Source: Candidatus Methylomirabilota bacterium (GTDB taxonomy: Bacteria > Methylomirabilota > Methylomirabilia > Rokubacteriales > DASRDR01). Taken from it: DNA of 64,000 nucleotides. Of this stretch, positions 40,499-49,604 are shown in pieces. How positions within the stretch are numbered: the first letter of the stretch is position 1; every line of letters begins with the position of its first letter. The notes under the pieces were generated by a model, which worked only from the letters and a program-made list of their open reading frames with translations, was not told the origin of the DNA and made no database searches. The stretch lies in contig DASYQW010000065.1 in NCBI GenBank assembly GCA_036005065.1, positions 42,985-106,984 of the forward strand, written 5' to 3'. A program made the position numbers and the translations under genes.

Positions 40499-41059
40499 TC
40501 ACCACCACTGGGTGCGCTTCACCTTCCAGAGGTAGTAATCCCAGTTCCCGCAGAGACCGCTGTAGACGAGGATCCCGAGCGAGGTCAAGAGCGTGACCGG
40601 AAGGGTCCAGATGGGGACGAGGCCCAGCCCCAGGAGCAGGAGCCCCTTGCCGTAAAGCCCCTTCCGAAGGTACCAGAGCGGCCCGAAGACGAACGCCCCC
40701 CAGTTCCAGGTCGGCACGAACCGCCCGCCGCGACGCGCGAAGCGCGCGAACCCGCGATCGGCGGCGCCATCGGCCTCGTCGCGGGACACGTGGCGGTCCG
40801 CGGGCAGGAGGATCAGCGCGGCGGGCGGGACCCCGGCCGCGTACAGCTCTCGGGCCAGCCCCGGGACCTCCTCGTCACGCAGCTCGACGCGCGTCACGAA
40901 GCCGGGGCCGCCGAGCGCCGCGGCCACGGCCGACACGTCCTGGGACGGGAACCGATGGGCCAGCGAGCGCGCGATCTGGTAGCGGTGCCGCGCGTCGGCG
41001 ATCCGCGTGAGACGGAGCTCGTAGAGCCGAGGTCCGGCCGTCCCGTCCGACCGGGGCAC
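40499..41059 (-). CDS. DUF2628-type membrane protein with soluble N-terminal domain
   Basis: A 186-residue protein. The C-terminal 85 residues match the DUF2628 pattern: WNWGAFVFGPLWYLRKGLYG followed by two hydrophobic segments and a Trp-rich end (NWDYYLWKVKRTQWW). The N-terminal 95 residues form a soluble domain (YELRLTRIADARHRYQIAR) of unknown type. It starts with GTG 12 bases after the luciferase-like gene stop and is the last gene of that operon. Function is unknown; DUF2628 proteins are small inner-membrane proteins. Confidence 0.7.
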   Translation of the reverse strand: MPRSDGTAGPRLYELRLTRIADARHRYQIARSLAHRFPSQDVSAVAAALGGPGFVTRVELRDEEVPGLARELYAAGVPPAALILLPADRHVSRDEADGAADRGFARFARRGGRFVPTWNWGAFVFGPLWYLRKGLYGKGLLLLGLGLVPIWTLPVTLLTSLGILVYSGLCGNWDYYLWKVKRTQWW

Positions 41060-41071
41060 ACCGTCCTCGCG

Positions 41072-42100
41072 TCAGGTGACGAGCTCCGCCATGAGCCGCA
41101 TCGCATCCGGCTGGCTCGTGGCGCAGATCAAAGTGGTGACGCCGGCCGCCGCGTACGCGGCCAGCCGATCGCGGATCCGCTCCCGCGGCCCGCAGAGAGC
41201 CACCTCGTCGACCAGGGCATCGGGCACGGCGGCGATCGCCTCGTCGCGCTTCCCGGCCAGGTAGAGCGACTGGATCCGGGCGGCGTCGGCCTCGTAGCCG
41301 TAGCGACAAGCGAGATCGTTGTAGAAGTTTCGGCCGCGGGCCCCCATGCCCCCGACATAGAGGGCCAGACGCGGCTTGACCTGCGCCCGGCAGGCGGCGG
41401 CATCCGACCCGCAGACGACCTGCACCGTCGGCGCGATGTCGAAGGGCGGCGGCCCCGGCCGGGGAGCGCGGCGGGCGAAGCCCTCGTCGAGCGCGGCGCG
41501 GTAGAGTCCCATGCGGTCCGGGGAAAAGAAGACCGGCAGCCAGCCATCGCCGATCTCGGCCGCCAGGGCCACGTTCTGCGGCCCGATGGCGGCCACGTAG
41601 ATCGGGATGTGCGGCCGGGCGTGCAGGATACTCTTGAGCGGCTTGCCGAGGCCGGTGGCGCCCGGCCCCGTGTACGGGATCCGGTAGTGCTCGCCCGCGT
41701 GCTCGAGCGGTTTCTCCCGGGCGAGGATGGTCCGCACCACCGAGACGTACTCACGCATCTTCCCGAGCGGCTTGCCGAACGGCTGCCCGTGCCAGCCCTC
41801 GACGACCTGCGGGCCGGAGACGCCGAGCCCGAGGAGGAAGCGACCCCCGGAGAGCGCGTCGAGCGTCATCGCCGTCATCGCGGTCATGGCCGGCGTCCGC
41901 CCGGCGATCTGCATGATGGCCGTGCCGAGGTGGATCCGGTACGTCACGGCGCCGAGCCAGGCGAGCGGCGTCACGGCGTCCGACCCGTAGGCCTCGGCCG
42001 ACCACACGGAGTGGTAGCCCAGCCGCTCGGCGTCCTGCACGAGCTGAGCGTCCAGGATCACCTTCGCCGCCGTGTAGCCGAGATTCAATCCGAGGCGCAT
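41072..42100 (-). CDS. Luciferase-like monooxygenase (LLM-class oxidoreductase)
   Basis: A 342-residue flavin-dependent TIM-barrel oxidoreductase of the LLM class, often F420- or FMN-dependent. It shows [20 protein letters not shown] at the N terminus, [61 protein letters not shown] and the late [21 protein letters not shown], all in the order usual for these enzymes. The ATG at 42100 has GGGAGG upstream and lies nine bases after the dehalogenase-like gene. Whether the cofactor is F420 cannot be settled. Its partner enzyme suggests oxidation of a dehalogenated product. Confidence 0.9.
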   Translation of the reverse strand: MRLGLNLGYTAAKVILDAQLVQDAERLGYHSVWSAEAYGSDAVTPLAWLGAVTYRIHLGTAIMQIAGRTPAMTAMTAMTLDALSGGRFLLGLGVSGPQVVEGWHGQPFGKPLGKMREYVSVVRTILAREKPLEHAGEHYRIPYTGPGATGLGKPLKSILHARPHIPIYVAAIGPQNVALAAEIGDGWLPVFFSPDRMGLYRAALDEGFARRAPRPGPPPFDIAPTVQVVCGSDAAACRAQVKPRLALYVGGMGARGRNFYNDLACRYGYEADAARIQSLYLAGKRDEAIAAVPDALVDEVALCGPRERIRDRLAAYAAAGVTTLICATSQPDAMRLMAELVT

Positions 42101-42109
42101 CGTCCCTCC

Positions 42110-42991
42110 CTATCCAGCGATGAACCGGGCGACCTCGCGGCCGATCTCCGCGCCACGCTCCTCCTGCAGGAAGTGGCCGGCCCCCTCGACGACCCGAAAG
42201 GTCGCGCCCGGGAAGAGCCCGGCGAAGCGGCGCCCGGCTTCGATCGGGAAGACGCGATCCTGGTCGCTCCAGAGGACCAGGGTCGGCGGGGCGCGGCGCG
42301 CGAGCGCCGTCTGCGTCTCCACCATCTCGCGCCCGCCCGGGTCGCCCGGGCGGGTCGGGATCATCGCCGGGAAGGCCCGCGCCCCCGCCTTCGAGGCGAG
42401 GTCGGGAAACGGCGCGTCGTAGGCCCGCACGATCTCGTCCGTGATCCGGCCCCGATCGACCGCCGCCCGCCTCACGACGAGCCCGGCCGGAAGGTCCGGG
42501 GTCCGGGCGGCGTAGGCTCGCCAGGCCTGGAGCCCTTCGGACAGGGGCTCGTGGCCGGTGAAGAGTCCGGTGTTCAGCACGACCAGCCGGGCGACCCGCT
42601 CGGGCTGCTGGACGGCAAGGCGGAGGCCGATCGGCCCGCCCCAGTCCTGGACGACGATGGTCATCGCCCGCAGATCGAGCGCCTCGACGACCCGCGTGAG
42701 GATCGCGACGTGTCCGGTGTAGCTGTAGCGGGCCTCGTCCGTCCACTTGTCGGATTTGCCGAACCCGACGTAATCGGGCGCGACGGCCCGCGCGCCGGCC
42801 TCCACCACCTGCGGGATGATCCGGCGGTAGAGGAAGGACCACGTCGGCTCGCCATGGAGGAGCAGGACCGGCGCGCCCTGACCCTCGTCCACATAGTGGA
42901 TGCGCATCCCGTCGACGGCGAGATAGCGAGGGGCGAACGGGTAGTCGGGCAGCTCGCGGAATCGCTCCTCCGGCGTGCGGACGACCGACAT
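42110..42991 (-). CDS. Haloalkane-dehalogenase-like alpha/beta hydrolase
   Basis: A 293-residue alpha/beta hydrolase that closely follows DhlA/DhmA-type haloalkane dehalogenases: RTPEERFRELPDYPFAPRYL, LLLHGEPTWSFLYRRIIP (with halide-stabilising Trp after the HGEP), nucleophile Asp in VVQDWGGPIGL, and His in GAGHFLQEE. These enzymes replace a halogen by hydroxyl. Epoxide hydrolases share the fold and the Asp nucleophile, so that alternative remains. The ATG at 42991 is chosen because a TTGACT/CACAGT promoter would start transcription there without a leader; GTG 43009 is the alternative. It leads a three-gene operon. Confidence 0.87.
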   Translation of the reverse strand: MSVVRTPEERFRELPDYPFAPRYLAVDGMRIHYVDEGQGAPVLLLHGEPTWSFLYRRIIPQVVEAGARAVAPDYVGFGKSDKWTDEARYSYTGHVAILTRVVEALDLRAMTIVVQDWGGPIGLRLAVQQPERVARLVVLNTGLFTGHEPLSEGLQAWRAYAARTPDLPAGLVVRRAAVDRGRITDEIVRAYDAPFPDLASKAGARAFPAMIPTRPGDPGGREMVETQTALARRAPPTLVLWSDQDRVFPIEAGRRFAGLFPGATFRVVEGAGHFLQEERGAEIGREVARFIAG

Positions 42992-42997
42992 GCCGGG

Positions 42998-43026
42998 ACT
43001 GTGTCCCACCGGGACGCCGAAGTCAA
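42998..43026 (-). promoter_or_regulatory. Promoter candidate, leaderless, dehalogenase operon
   Basis: On the minus strand TTGACT (43026-43021) and CACAGT (43003-42998) are 17 bases apart, with six bases between the -10 and the ATG at 42991. No ribosome site is present. The -10 is only a three-of-six match. Confidence 0.4.
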
Positions 43027-43068
43027 CCCGGGAGGTCCGCTGCCGGGCGCCTCTGCTGCGGGCGCCTC

Positions 43069-43098
43069 TTGACCGGCCGCGCCTGCTCCGCCTAGACT
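43069..43098 (+). promoter_or_regulatory. Promoter of the DUF4242-cyclase operon
   Basis: TTGACC (43069-43074) and TAGACT (43093-43098) are separated by 18 bases, 30 bases before the DUF4242 ATG, which has its own AGGAGGT ribosome site. It is divergent from the dehalogenase promoter within the same 136-base gap. Confidence 0.55.
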
Positions 43099-43127
43099 CG
43101 CTCTAGTCCACGTTCAGGAGGTGCTCG

Positions 43128-43379
43128 ATGCCGCTCTATCTGGATGTGCACCACAAGATTCCGGGGCTGACCGGGGAAGGCGTGGGAGAGGCCCACGAGA
43201 AGGACCTCAAGGTCCAGAACAAATATGGGGTCAACTACCTCCGGTACTGGTACGACGAAGGGACCGGCAAGGTCTTCTGCCTCGTCCAGGCGCCCAGCAA
43301 GGAAGCGGCGGCGGCGGTGCACCGGGAGGCCCACGGTCTCGTCGCCGACGAGATCATCGAGGTCAAGGAGGGCGCGTAG
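43128..43379 (+). CDS. DUF4242 (SCO4226-like) small protein
   Basis: An 83-residue ferredoxin-like-fold protein of the DUF4242 family, whose Streptomyces member SCO4226 binds nickel. The characteristic blocks are all present: YLDVHHKIPGLTGEGVGEAH, KVQNKYGVNYLRYWYDEGTG, KVFCLVQAPSKEAAAAVHRE and AHGLVADEIIEVKEG, including several His residues and one Cys as candidate ligands. It lies 37 bases upstream of the large cyclase gene under one promoter, suggesting that it senses or feeds a signal to that protein. Direct metal binding here is inference from the family. Confidence 0.88.
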   Translation: MPLYLDVHHKIPGLTGEGVGEAHEKDLKVQNKYGVNYLRYWYDEGTGKVFCLVQAPSKEAAAAVHREAHGLVADEIIEVKEGA

Positions 43380-43416
43380 GCCGCGCGTGACCCTCCGGCG
43401 CCTCCCCGGAGCCTGA

Positions 43417-46400
43417 ATGCGCTGCCGGCGCTGCCGGCAGGAGAACCCGCCCGGGGCCCGGTTCTGCAACGGGTGCGGCGAGCCGCTCCCGACGGTCTGT
43501 TCGGCGTGCGCCCACCTCAACGTCCCCGGCAGCCGCTTCTGTAACCAGTGCGGGGCGCCGCTGGAATCGGCCGCGGCCGCCCCTGCCCCCGCCGGGCGCT
43601 TCACCTCGCCCGAGACCTATACCCCGCGGCATCTCGCCGAGCGCATCCTCACCTCCCGGAGTGCCGTCGAAGGCGAACGCAAGCAGGTCACGGTGCTCTT
43701 CGCCGACCTCAAGGGGTCCATGGAGCTCCTGGCCGACCGGGACCCCGAGGAGGCGCGCCGGCTGCTCGATCCCGTCCTCGATCGGATGATGGAGGCCGTC
43801 CATCGCTACGAGGGCACCGTGAACCAGGTCATGGGCGACGGGATCATGGCGCTGTTCGGCGCCCCGCTCGCCCTCGAGGATCACGCGGTGCGCGCCTGTT
43901 ACGCCGCGCTCCGCATGCAGGAGCGCGTGACCCGGTACGGCGACGAGACCCAGCGGCGCCACGGCGTGCCCCTGCAGATCCGGGTGGGGCTGAATTCGGG
44001 CGAGGTCGTCGTGCGGTCGATCGGCAGCGACCTCCACATGGACTACACGGCGGTCGGGCAGACGACGCATCTCTCCGCCCGGATGGAGCAGACGGCCAAG
44101 CCCGGATCGATCCTCCTCACCGCCGAGACGCTGAGGCTCGCCGAGGGGCACGTCGAGGCCCGGCGGCTGGGACCGGTCGTGGTGAAGGGACTGTCCTCGC
44201 CCGTGGAGGCCTTCGAGCTGACCGGGCCGAGCCGGGCGCAGTCCCGGCTCCACGCCGCCCTCAGCCGGGGGCTCAGCCCGTTCGTGGGCCGAGCGGCGGA
44301 GCTGGAGCACCTGGGACGCGCCCTCGAGCAGGCCCGCGAGGGGCGGGGGCAGGTGGTGGCCGTCGTCGGCGACCCCGGCGTCGGCAAGAGCCGCCTCTTC
44401 TTCGAGTTCACCCGCTCGCCGGCCGCCGACGGGTGGCTCCTGCTGGAGACCGCGGCCGTCTCCTACGGGCGCACGCTCACCTATCTTCCGGTCGTGGCGC
44501 TGCTGAGGGCATACTTCGAGGTCGGCGACCACGAGGCGGCCGAGCGCGTCCAGGCCAAGGTCACCGAGCGGGTGCTCACCCTGGATGACCGATTGACCGA
44601 CGCCATTCCCCTCCTCCTCTTCCTCCTGGAAGCGCTCCCCGAGGATCACCCGCTCCGCTCGCTCGACCCGAGCCTGCGTCAGGCCCACGTCCTCAACGCC
44701 GCCAAGCGCCTGCTCCTCCGCGAGACGCAGCGTCAGCCGGTCCTCCTCGTCGTCGAGAACCTCCACTGGATCGATCCGGATAGTCAGGCGCTCTTCGAAG
44801 GCCTGGTCGAGAGCCTGCCGACCGCCCGGTTCCTGCTCCTCGTGAACTACCGGGCCGAGTTCCAGCACGGCTGGGGCAACAAGAGCTATTACACGCAGCT
44901 CCGGCTCGACCCGTTGCGGCCCGCCAGCGCGGAGGCGCTGCTGGAGCGCTTGCTGGGAAGCGCGGCGGATCTGGTCCCGCTCAAGCGGCTTCTCATCGAG
45001 CGGACCCAGGGGAATCCCTTCTTCCTCGAGGAGACCGTCCGGACCCTCGTCGAGACCGATGTCCTGGTGGGCGACCGGGGCGCGTACCGCCTGGTCAAGC
45101 CGCTGCCGACGATCCAGGTGCCGGCCAGCGTCCAGGCCGTCCTGGCCGCGCGGATCGACCGGCTCCCCCCCGAGGAAAAGCGTCTGCTCCAGGCCGCCGC
45201 CGTGATCGGCGCTCACGTCTCCGTCCCGCTCCTGCGGGCGATCGCCGAGGTGCCCCCCGACGGGCTCCAGCAGAATCTGACCCACCTCCAGGCCGCCGAG
45301 TTCCTGTACGAGCGGGCGCTCTTCCCCGACGTCACCTACACCTTCACGCACGCCCTCACTCACGAGGTGGCCTACGGGAGCCTCCTGCAGGAGCAGCGGC
45401 GGGCGCTCCACGCGCGCATCGTGGACGCGTTCGAGGAGCTGTACCCCGACCGGCTCGCCGAGCACACCGAGTGGCTGGCCCACCACGTGGCCCGGGGCGA
45501 GGTCTGGAGCAAGGCGCTCAGCTATTTCCGCCCCGTCGGGAGCGGCCAGGTCCCGCTCATCATGGCCGGCTCCTTCTGGTGGCTCGGCGACCACGCGCGG
45601 GCCCTCGAGACCGCCCGAGAGGACCTCCGGATCGCCAGCGACTTCAGCCACTTCCCGCTTCAGCTCCAGGCCTACGTTCGCCTGGGACAGATCTACCACT
45701 CGCTCGGCGAGTACCCGCGCGCGATCGAGTGCCTGCGGCGCAACGTCGCCTCGCTCGACGGCGAGCTGCTCCGCGAGCCCTTCGACCTGCCGGCGCCGCC
45801 GTCCGTGCTCTCGCGGGCCTGGCTCACCTGGTGTCTCGGCGAGTGCGGGGAGTTCGCCGAAGCGACGGTGCTGGCCGCCGAGGCGCGGCAGATCGCGGAG
45901 GCGCTCGAGGAGCCGTACAGCCGGATCCTGGCGGCCGCCGCGCTCGGGGTGCTGCACGCCGCCAAGGGAGAGCCGGAGGCGGCCATCGCTCCCCTGGAAG
46001 CCGCCCTCGCCCGGGCGCGCGACCGCCGCCTCGTGGTCCTGGTCCCCCTGGTGGCCGCGCCGCTCGGATACGCCGCCGCCCTCGCCGGCCGAGTGGCGAC
46101 AGGCCTGGCCGTCCTCGAGCAGGCGGTCGAGCAGGCAGCCGCGATGCAGTTCAAGGCCAACCAGGCGCTTCGCCTCGTCTGGCTCGGCGAAGCGCGGGTC
46201 CTGGCGGGTCACCCGGACCTGGCCCGCGCGCTCGCCACTCGGGCGCTCGCCCTCTCGGAGGCGCAGGCGGAGCGCGGGCACCAGGCTCACGCCCTCCGAC
46301 TCCTCGGCGAGATCGCCGCCGGTGACGCCCACGCCGATGCCCCGGCCGCCGAGGCCTCGTACCGTCAGGCCCGCGCGCTCGCCGAGGCGCTCGGGATGCG

Positions 46401-46527
46401 GCCGCTCCAGGCCCGCTGCCACCGCGGCCTCGGCGAGCTGTATGGCCGAATCGGGGAGACCGAGCGGGCGAGGCCCGAGATGGAGGCCGCCATCGCGCTA
46501 CGCGAGTCGATGGAGAGGCCGCGCTGA
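43417..46527 (+). CDS. Zinc-ribbon, class III nucleotide cyclase, AAA ATPase and TPR regulator
   Basis: A 1036-residue multidomain regulator. Two zinc ribbons (CRRC with CNGC, 3-20; CSAC with CNQC, 28-45) are followed by a class III adenylate/guanylate cyclase domain (about 87-270) with metal Asp residues in FADLKG (Asp97) and MGDGIM (Asp141). The position usually holding the catalytic Asn reads VGQTTHLSARMEQ, with His instead, a variant I recall from this ATPase-linked group. Then comes a STAND/AAA ATPase (about 290-600) with Walker A GDPGVGKS (318-325) and ENLHWIDPDSQALFEGL as Walker B region, then TPR-like helices to the end. It probably makes or senses a cyclic nucleotide in response to a ligand. 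The stop overlaps the CTG of the next gene. Confidence 0.9.
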   Translation: MRCRRCRQENPPGARFCNGCGEPLPTVCSACAHLNVPGSRFCNQCGAPLESAAAAPAPAGRFTSPETYTPRHLAERILTSRSAVEGERKQVTVLFADLKGSMELLADRDPEEARRLLDPVLDRMMEAVHRYEGTVNQVMGDGIMALFGAPLALEDHAVRACYAALRMQERVTRYGDETQRRHGVPLQIRVGLNSGEVVVRSIGSDLHMDYTAVGQTTHLSARMEQTAKPGSILLTAETLRLAEGHVEARRLGPVVVKGLSSPVEAFELTGPSRAQSRLHAALSRGLSPFVGRAAELEHLGRALEQAREGRGQVVAVVGDPGVGKSRLFFEFTRSPAADGWLLLETAAVSYGRTLTYLPVVALLRAYFEVGDHEAAERVQAKVTERVLTLDDRLTDAIPLLLFLLEALPEDHPLRSLDPSLRQAHVLNAAKRLLLRETQRQPVLLVVENLHWIDPDSQALFEGLVESLPTARFLLLVNYRAEFQHGWGNKSYYTQLRLDPLRPASAEALLERLLGSAADLVPLKRLLIERTQGNPFFLEETVRTLVETDVLVGDRGAYRLVKPLPTIQVPASVQAVLAARIDRLPPEEKRLLQAAAVIGAHVSVPLLRAIAEVPPDGLQQNLTHLQAAEFLYERALFPDVTYTFTHALTHEVAYGSLLQEQRRALHARIVDAFEELYPDRLAEHTEWLAHHVARGEVWSKALSYFRPVGSGQVPLIMAGSFWWLGDHARALETAREDLRIASDFSHFPLQLQAYVRLGQIYHSLGEYPRAIECLRRNVASLDGELLREPFDLPAPPSVLSRAWLTWCLGECGEFAEATVLAAEARQIAEALEEPYSRILAAAALGVLHAAKGEPEAAIAPLEAALARARDRRLVVLVPLVAAPLGYAAALAGRVATGLAVLEQAVEQAAAMQFKANQALRLVWLGEARVLAGHPDLARALATRALALSEAQAERGHQAHALRLLGEIAAGDAHADAPAAEASYRQARALAEALGMRPLQARCHRGLGELYGRIGETERARPEMEAAIALRESMERPR

Positions 46528-47738
46528 CCACCGACACCGGTCTCCGGTGCCAGCCGGACTTCTTTCGGCTGGCGGTCTTCTTCGGCGCGATCTACTTCGT
46601 GCAAGGGTTCGCCGAGCCGAAGGCCGGCCTCGCGTCGCAGCCGATCTTCTTCCTTCTCAAGGACGACCTCAAGCTGACGGCGTCCCAGACGGCGACCTTC
46701 TTCGCCCTCATCGGCATCGCCTGGAACGTCAAGCCGCTCTACGGCCTCCTGTCCGACCTGGTCCCGCTCTTCGGCTATCGGCGGCGCTCGTACCTCCTCA
46801 TCACCACCGCCATGGCGGCCGGCGGCTGGCTGATTCTCGGCCTCTTGCCGGGGTACCCCTACGGCCTCACGCTGGTGATCCTCGGCCTCACCGGGCTCGG
46901 GCTCGCCTTCACCGACGTCCTGTGTGACGCCGTGATGGTGGAGGAGGGCAAGCCCCGCGGCCTCACCGGGCGCTTTCAGTCGATCCAGTGGGCCGCCATC
47001 TACGCCGCCAGCCTGATCGCCGGCGTCGGCGGCGGCTACCTCTCCGCACACGTCGCCTATTCGCACACGTTCCTGCTCGTCGCCGCCTTCCCGGCCCTGT
47101 CGTTCGCGGCCTCGGCCTACGCCGTCCGTGAGGGACGCACCCGGTTCGACCGCGCCACCGTCCACACGACGCTGGCCGCGCTCCGCACCGGCGTCCGCTC
47201 GGGACCGCTCTGGCGCGCGGCGGCCTTTCTGCTCCTCTGGAACTTCAGCCCCTCTTTCGGCGTTCCCCTCGAGTTCTACATGGTGGACGTCCTGGGGATC
47301 ACCAAGATCCAGCTCGGCCTCCTCGCCACGATCGCGAGCGGCGCGTCGATGGTGGGGGCGATCCTGTTCGGGCGGTACTTCCGGGGCTACCCGGTCAAGC
47401 GCCTGCTGAACGTCGCCGTCGGCATCGGGGTGGCCGGCACGCTCGCCTACTACGGGCTGGTCGGCTGGTGGTCGGCGGTCTTCCTCAACGCCACCGTGAG
47501 CCTGGTGACCATGGTCGCCTTCCTGGCGACCATGGACCTCGCCGCGCGCGCGGTGCCGACCCACGCCGAAGGGACGTTCTTCGCCGCGCTGATGTCGGTG
47601 AACAACATCGGGACGACCGGCTCGGCCTGGCTCGGGGGGTGGCTCTACGATCTGGTCGGGCTGGGCTGGCTGATCGCCATCAGCGCCGCGGCCACCGCCG
47701 CCTGCTGGCTCCTGGTCCCCTGGGTCCGCACCGACTGA
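46524..47738 (+). CDS. MFS transporter, AmpG/BT1-like, apparent CTG start
   Basis: A major facilitator of about 404 residues with 12 hydrophobic segments, resembling the folate-biopterin (BT1)/AmpG group: AIYFVQGFAEPKAGLASQPI, FLLKDDLKLTASQTATFFAL, GIAWNVKPLYGLLSDLVPLF and ALIGIAWN-type blocks. The first in-frame canonical codon is GTG 46599, which would delete half of helix 1. The frame is open upstream only to CTG 46524, which overlaps the cyclase stop as CTGA and gives a sensible N terminus (TTDTGLRCQPDFFRLAVFFG). It is followed nine bases later by another membrane protein gene. The substrate is unknown. Confidence 0.83.
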   Translation: MTTDTGLRCQPDFFRLAVFFGAIYFVQGFAEPKAGLASQPIFFLLKDDLKLTASQTATFFALIGIAWNVKPLYGLLSDLVPLFGYRRRSYLLITTAMAAGGWLILGLLPGYPYGLTLVILGLTGLGLAFTDVLCDAVMVEEGKPRGLTGRFQSIQWAAIYAASLIAGVGGGYLSAHVAYSHTFLLVAAFPALSFAASAYAVREGRTRFDRATVHTTLAALRTGVRSGPLWRAAAFLLLWNFSPSFGVPLEFYMVDVLGITKIQLGLLATIASGASMVGAILFGRYFRGYPVKRLLNVAVGIGVAGTLAYYGLVGWWSAVFLNATVSLVTMVAFLATMDLAARAVPTHAEGTFFAALMSVNNIGTTGSAWLGGWLYDLVGLGWLIAISAAATAACWLLVPWVRTD

Positions 47739-47747
47739 CGAGGTGAC

Positions 47748-48536
47748 GTGAGCCAGGCCGGCGTGCAGCCGATCGAAGACGACCGCCCGGGCTGGCGCGT
47801 GGCCGCGCCACGGCTGGCCGACGCCCTCGCCGTCAACGCCATCCCTCTCTGGGGCCTGGTGCACGGCGCGTGGTCGCTCGGCTCGCTGCTGATCTTCTAC
47901 TGGCTGACGAACCTTCTCAACACGTTCTTCACCGGCGCCCGCATCCTGGTGCACCGGAAGCTCACGCGCAAACGGGGACACTGGACCGCCACCGGGGACC
48001 GCCGAACGACCTTCCTCGCCAACTTCGTCTTCGTCAATCTCGCCTTCACGCTGGCCCACGGCCTGTTCGTCGCGGCCTTCCTCTTCGGCGTCCTGCGCTT
48101 CACCCCCTCGGCGACCGAGCTGCGGCAAGGCGTCCTCGTGCTCCTCGGCGTGATGACGGCGACACTGGCGCTCGACTGCGTGACGATCCGGGAGCGGTCC
48201 TTCGCGTGGATTCGCCGTCGCGCCGACCTGGCGCTGGGCCGGATGCTGGTCGTGCACCTGGGGCTGATCGGCGGGGCGTTCATCCTCGCGCTGACGGAGC
48301 GCCCGGCCGGCTTCTTCGCGGGCTTCGTGGTCCTCAAGCTGCTCTTCGACGTCGGCGCGGCGCTCCCGGCCGGGCCAGCGGGGCAAGAGCTCCCCGCCGA
48401 GCCGCCCCGCTACGTCCGCTGGGCGCGCCGGTTCGGCAAGCCGGGGGAGTTCGACGCCGCCTGGCGGCAGGCGGCGGAGGCCGAGCGGCGCAAGCTGATC
48501 GAGGCGGAGGAAGCGCTCCCCGCGCCGCCGGCCTGA
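47748..48536 (+). CDS. DUF6498-like membrane protein
   Basis: A 262-residue protein with about five or six hydrophobic segments and a charged C-terminal tail (KLIEAEEALPAPPA). IPLWGLVHGAWSLGSLLIFYW followed by LLNTFFTGARILVHRKLTRK resembles DUF6498 proteins, which have no known function. It starts with GTG 47748, preceded by GAGGTGAC, nine bases after the MFS gene, so it should be in the cyclase operon. The assignment to DUF6498 is from pattern memory and needs a profile search. Confidence 0.6.
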   Translation: MSQAGVQPIEDDRPGWRVAAPRLADALAVNAIPLWGLVHGAWSLGSLLIFYWLTNLLNTFFTGARILVHRKLTRKRGHWTATGDRRTTFLANFVFVNLAFTLAHGLFVAAFLFGVLRFTPSATELRQGVLVLLGVMTATLALDCVTIRERSFAWIRRRADLALGRMLVVHLGLIGGAFILALTERPAGFFAGFVVLKLLFDVGAALPAGPAGQELPAEPPRYVRWARRFGKPGEFDAAWRQAAEAERRKLIEAEEALPAPPA

Positions 48537-48722
48537 GCGACCGGCAGGGCGTCACCGCCCGCCGCACGGCGGCCGCGCCCTATCGACACCTGGACTCATG
48601 GTCTGATAATCGATCCACCACTCCGATGGCCGTCCGGGTCCGGCCGCCGGAGCGGACGCGCGCGGCCAGGGTGCGGCCCATCGAGATGATCGCTCAGCGC
48701 GTGCTGGGGCTTCGCGACCGCG

Positions 48723-48953
48723 ATGCCTGAGATCAAGGTGTTCGAGGTGGGCCGGAGCGTGGCGGCCGTCCGCCTCGAGCCGCGGTGGACCGCCCGCCGG
48801 CGCGAGCGCCTGTTCGCGCTCGCCTGCGTGGCGCCGACGGCGCTCCTCGTCGCCGGGCTGATCCTCTATCCGGCGCTCTTCACCATGTGGCTCAGCCTCC
48901 AGCGGCGGGAGCTCTTCGCACACTCCGGCACAACCTGGTGCCGGCGGAGGTGA
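48723..48953 (+). pseudogene. N-terminal remnant of a sugar-type ABC permease (MalF-like)
   Basis: The first 68 codons read as the start of a MalF/UgpA-like permease: a cytoplasmic tail, then FALACVAPTALLVAGLILYP as first membrane helix and ALFTMWLSLQRRELFAHSG, the usual sequence after it. After that the frame turns into unrelated sequence (TTWCRRR) and stops inside the next remnant. The rest of the permease is missing. An 186-base stretch before it (48537-48722) has a short frame ending IEMIAQRVLGLRDRDA with a stop overlapping this ATG, perhaps the end of another lost gene of the same transporter. Confidence 0.7.
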
Positions 48954-49469
48954 CCGAGCTTCTCCGCGGCGCCATCGACGTGCACGTCCACGCCAACCCG
49001 CACCTCTTCCCCCAGAACCACGCCCAGGACGTGGTCGCCCTCGCCACCCAGGCGAAGGAGGCCGGGATGCGCGCCCTCGCGATCGGTCGTCCGTGAGGCC
49101 CGGGATCAAGGACTGCGGCGGATCATCGTCAGCCACGTGAAGTGGGCGATGACCGGACTCACGCTCGACGACCTCAAGGCGTTCGCCGGGCAGAGCTGCT
49201 TCATCGAGCTCGAGGCGAGCCTGATGATGCCGCTCATGTACTTCGTCTACGGGGAAGCGCCGGCCGACCCGCGCGACATCGCCGCCACCATGCGCGCCGT
49301 CGGCCCCGAGCACTGCGTCATCGTCTCGGACCTCGGGCAGCTCTACTCGCCGCTCCCCGTCGAAGGGCTGCGGACCTACGTGGCGATGCTCCTCAAGTGC
49401 GGGCTGTCGGCCAAGGAGATCGGGCTGATGCTGCGCCGGAACCCCGCCCGGATCCTCGGGCTCGATTGA
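48950..49469 (+). pseudogene. Internally deleted DUF6282 (amidohydrolase-like) gene
   Basis: The first part (48950-49096) encodes TELLRGAIDVHVHANPHLFP, then QAKEAGMRALAI, the metal-binding-like start of DUF6282 proteins. From about 49080 a different frame encodes GLRRIIVSHVKWAMTGLTLD to the C-terminal GLMLRRNPARILGLD. The middle, normally more than 100 residues, is missing and the halves are out of frame, with the joint near 49080-49085. Both ends still look conserved, so the deletion seems recent. Confidence 0.78.
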
Positions 49470-49533
49470 GGAGGCGAGCGGGGCCCAGACTCCTGCCTGA
49501 GAGATCACCGAGAAGTAATTGGCTCGCTAGCCG

Positions 49534-49563
49534 TTGACTGCCGGGGCCCGGAGTGCATACTTA
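49534..49563 (+). promoter_or_regulatory. Promoter of the RelE-type TA pair
   Basis: TTGACT (49534-49539) and TACTTA (49558-49563) are spaced 18 bases apart in an AT-richer patch, 41 bases before the antitoxin GTG. An AAAGGAGGT ribosome site, nearly perfect, follows. Confidence 0.5.
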
Positions 49564-49604
49564 ATGCTAATCAACCCTCCTCAACGTCGAAAGGAGGTCA
49601 CTAA

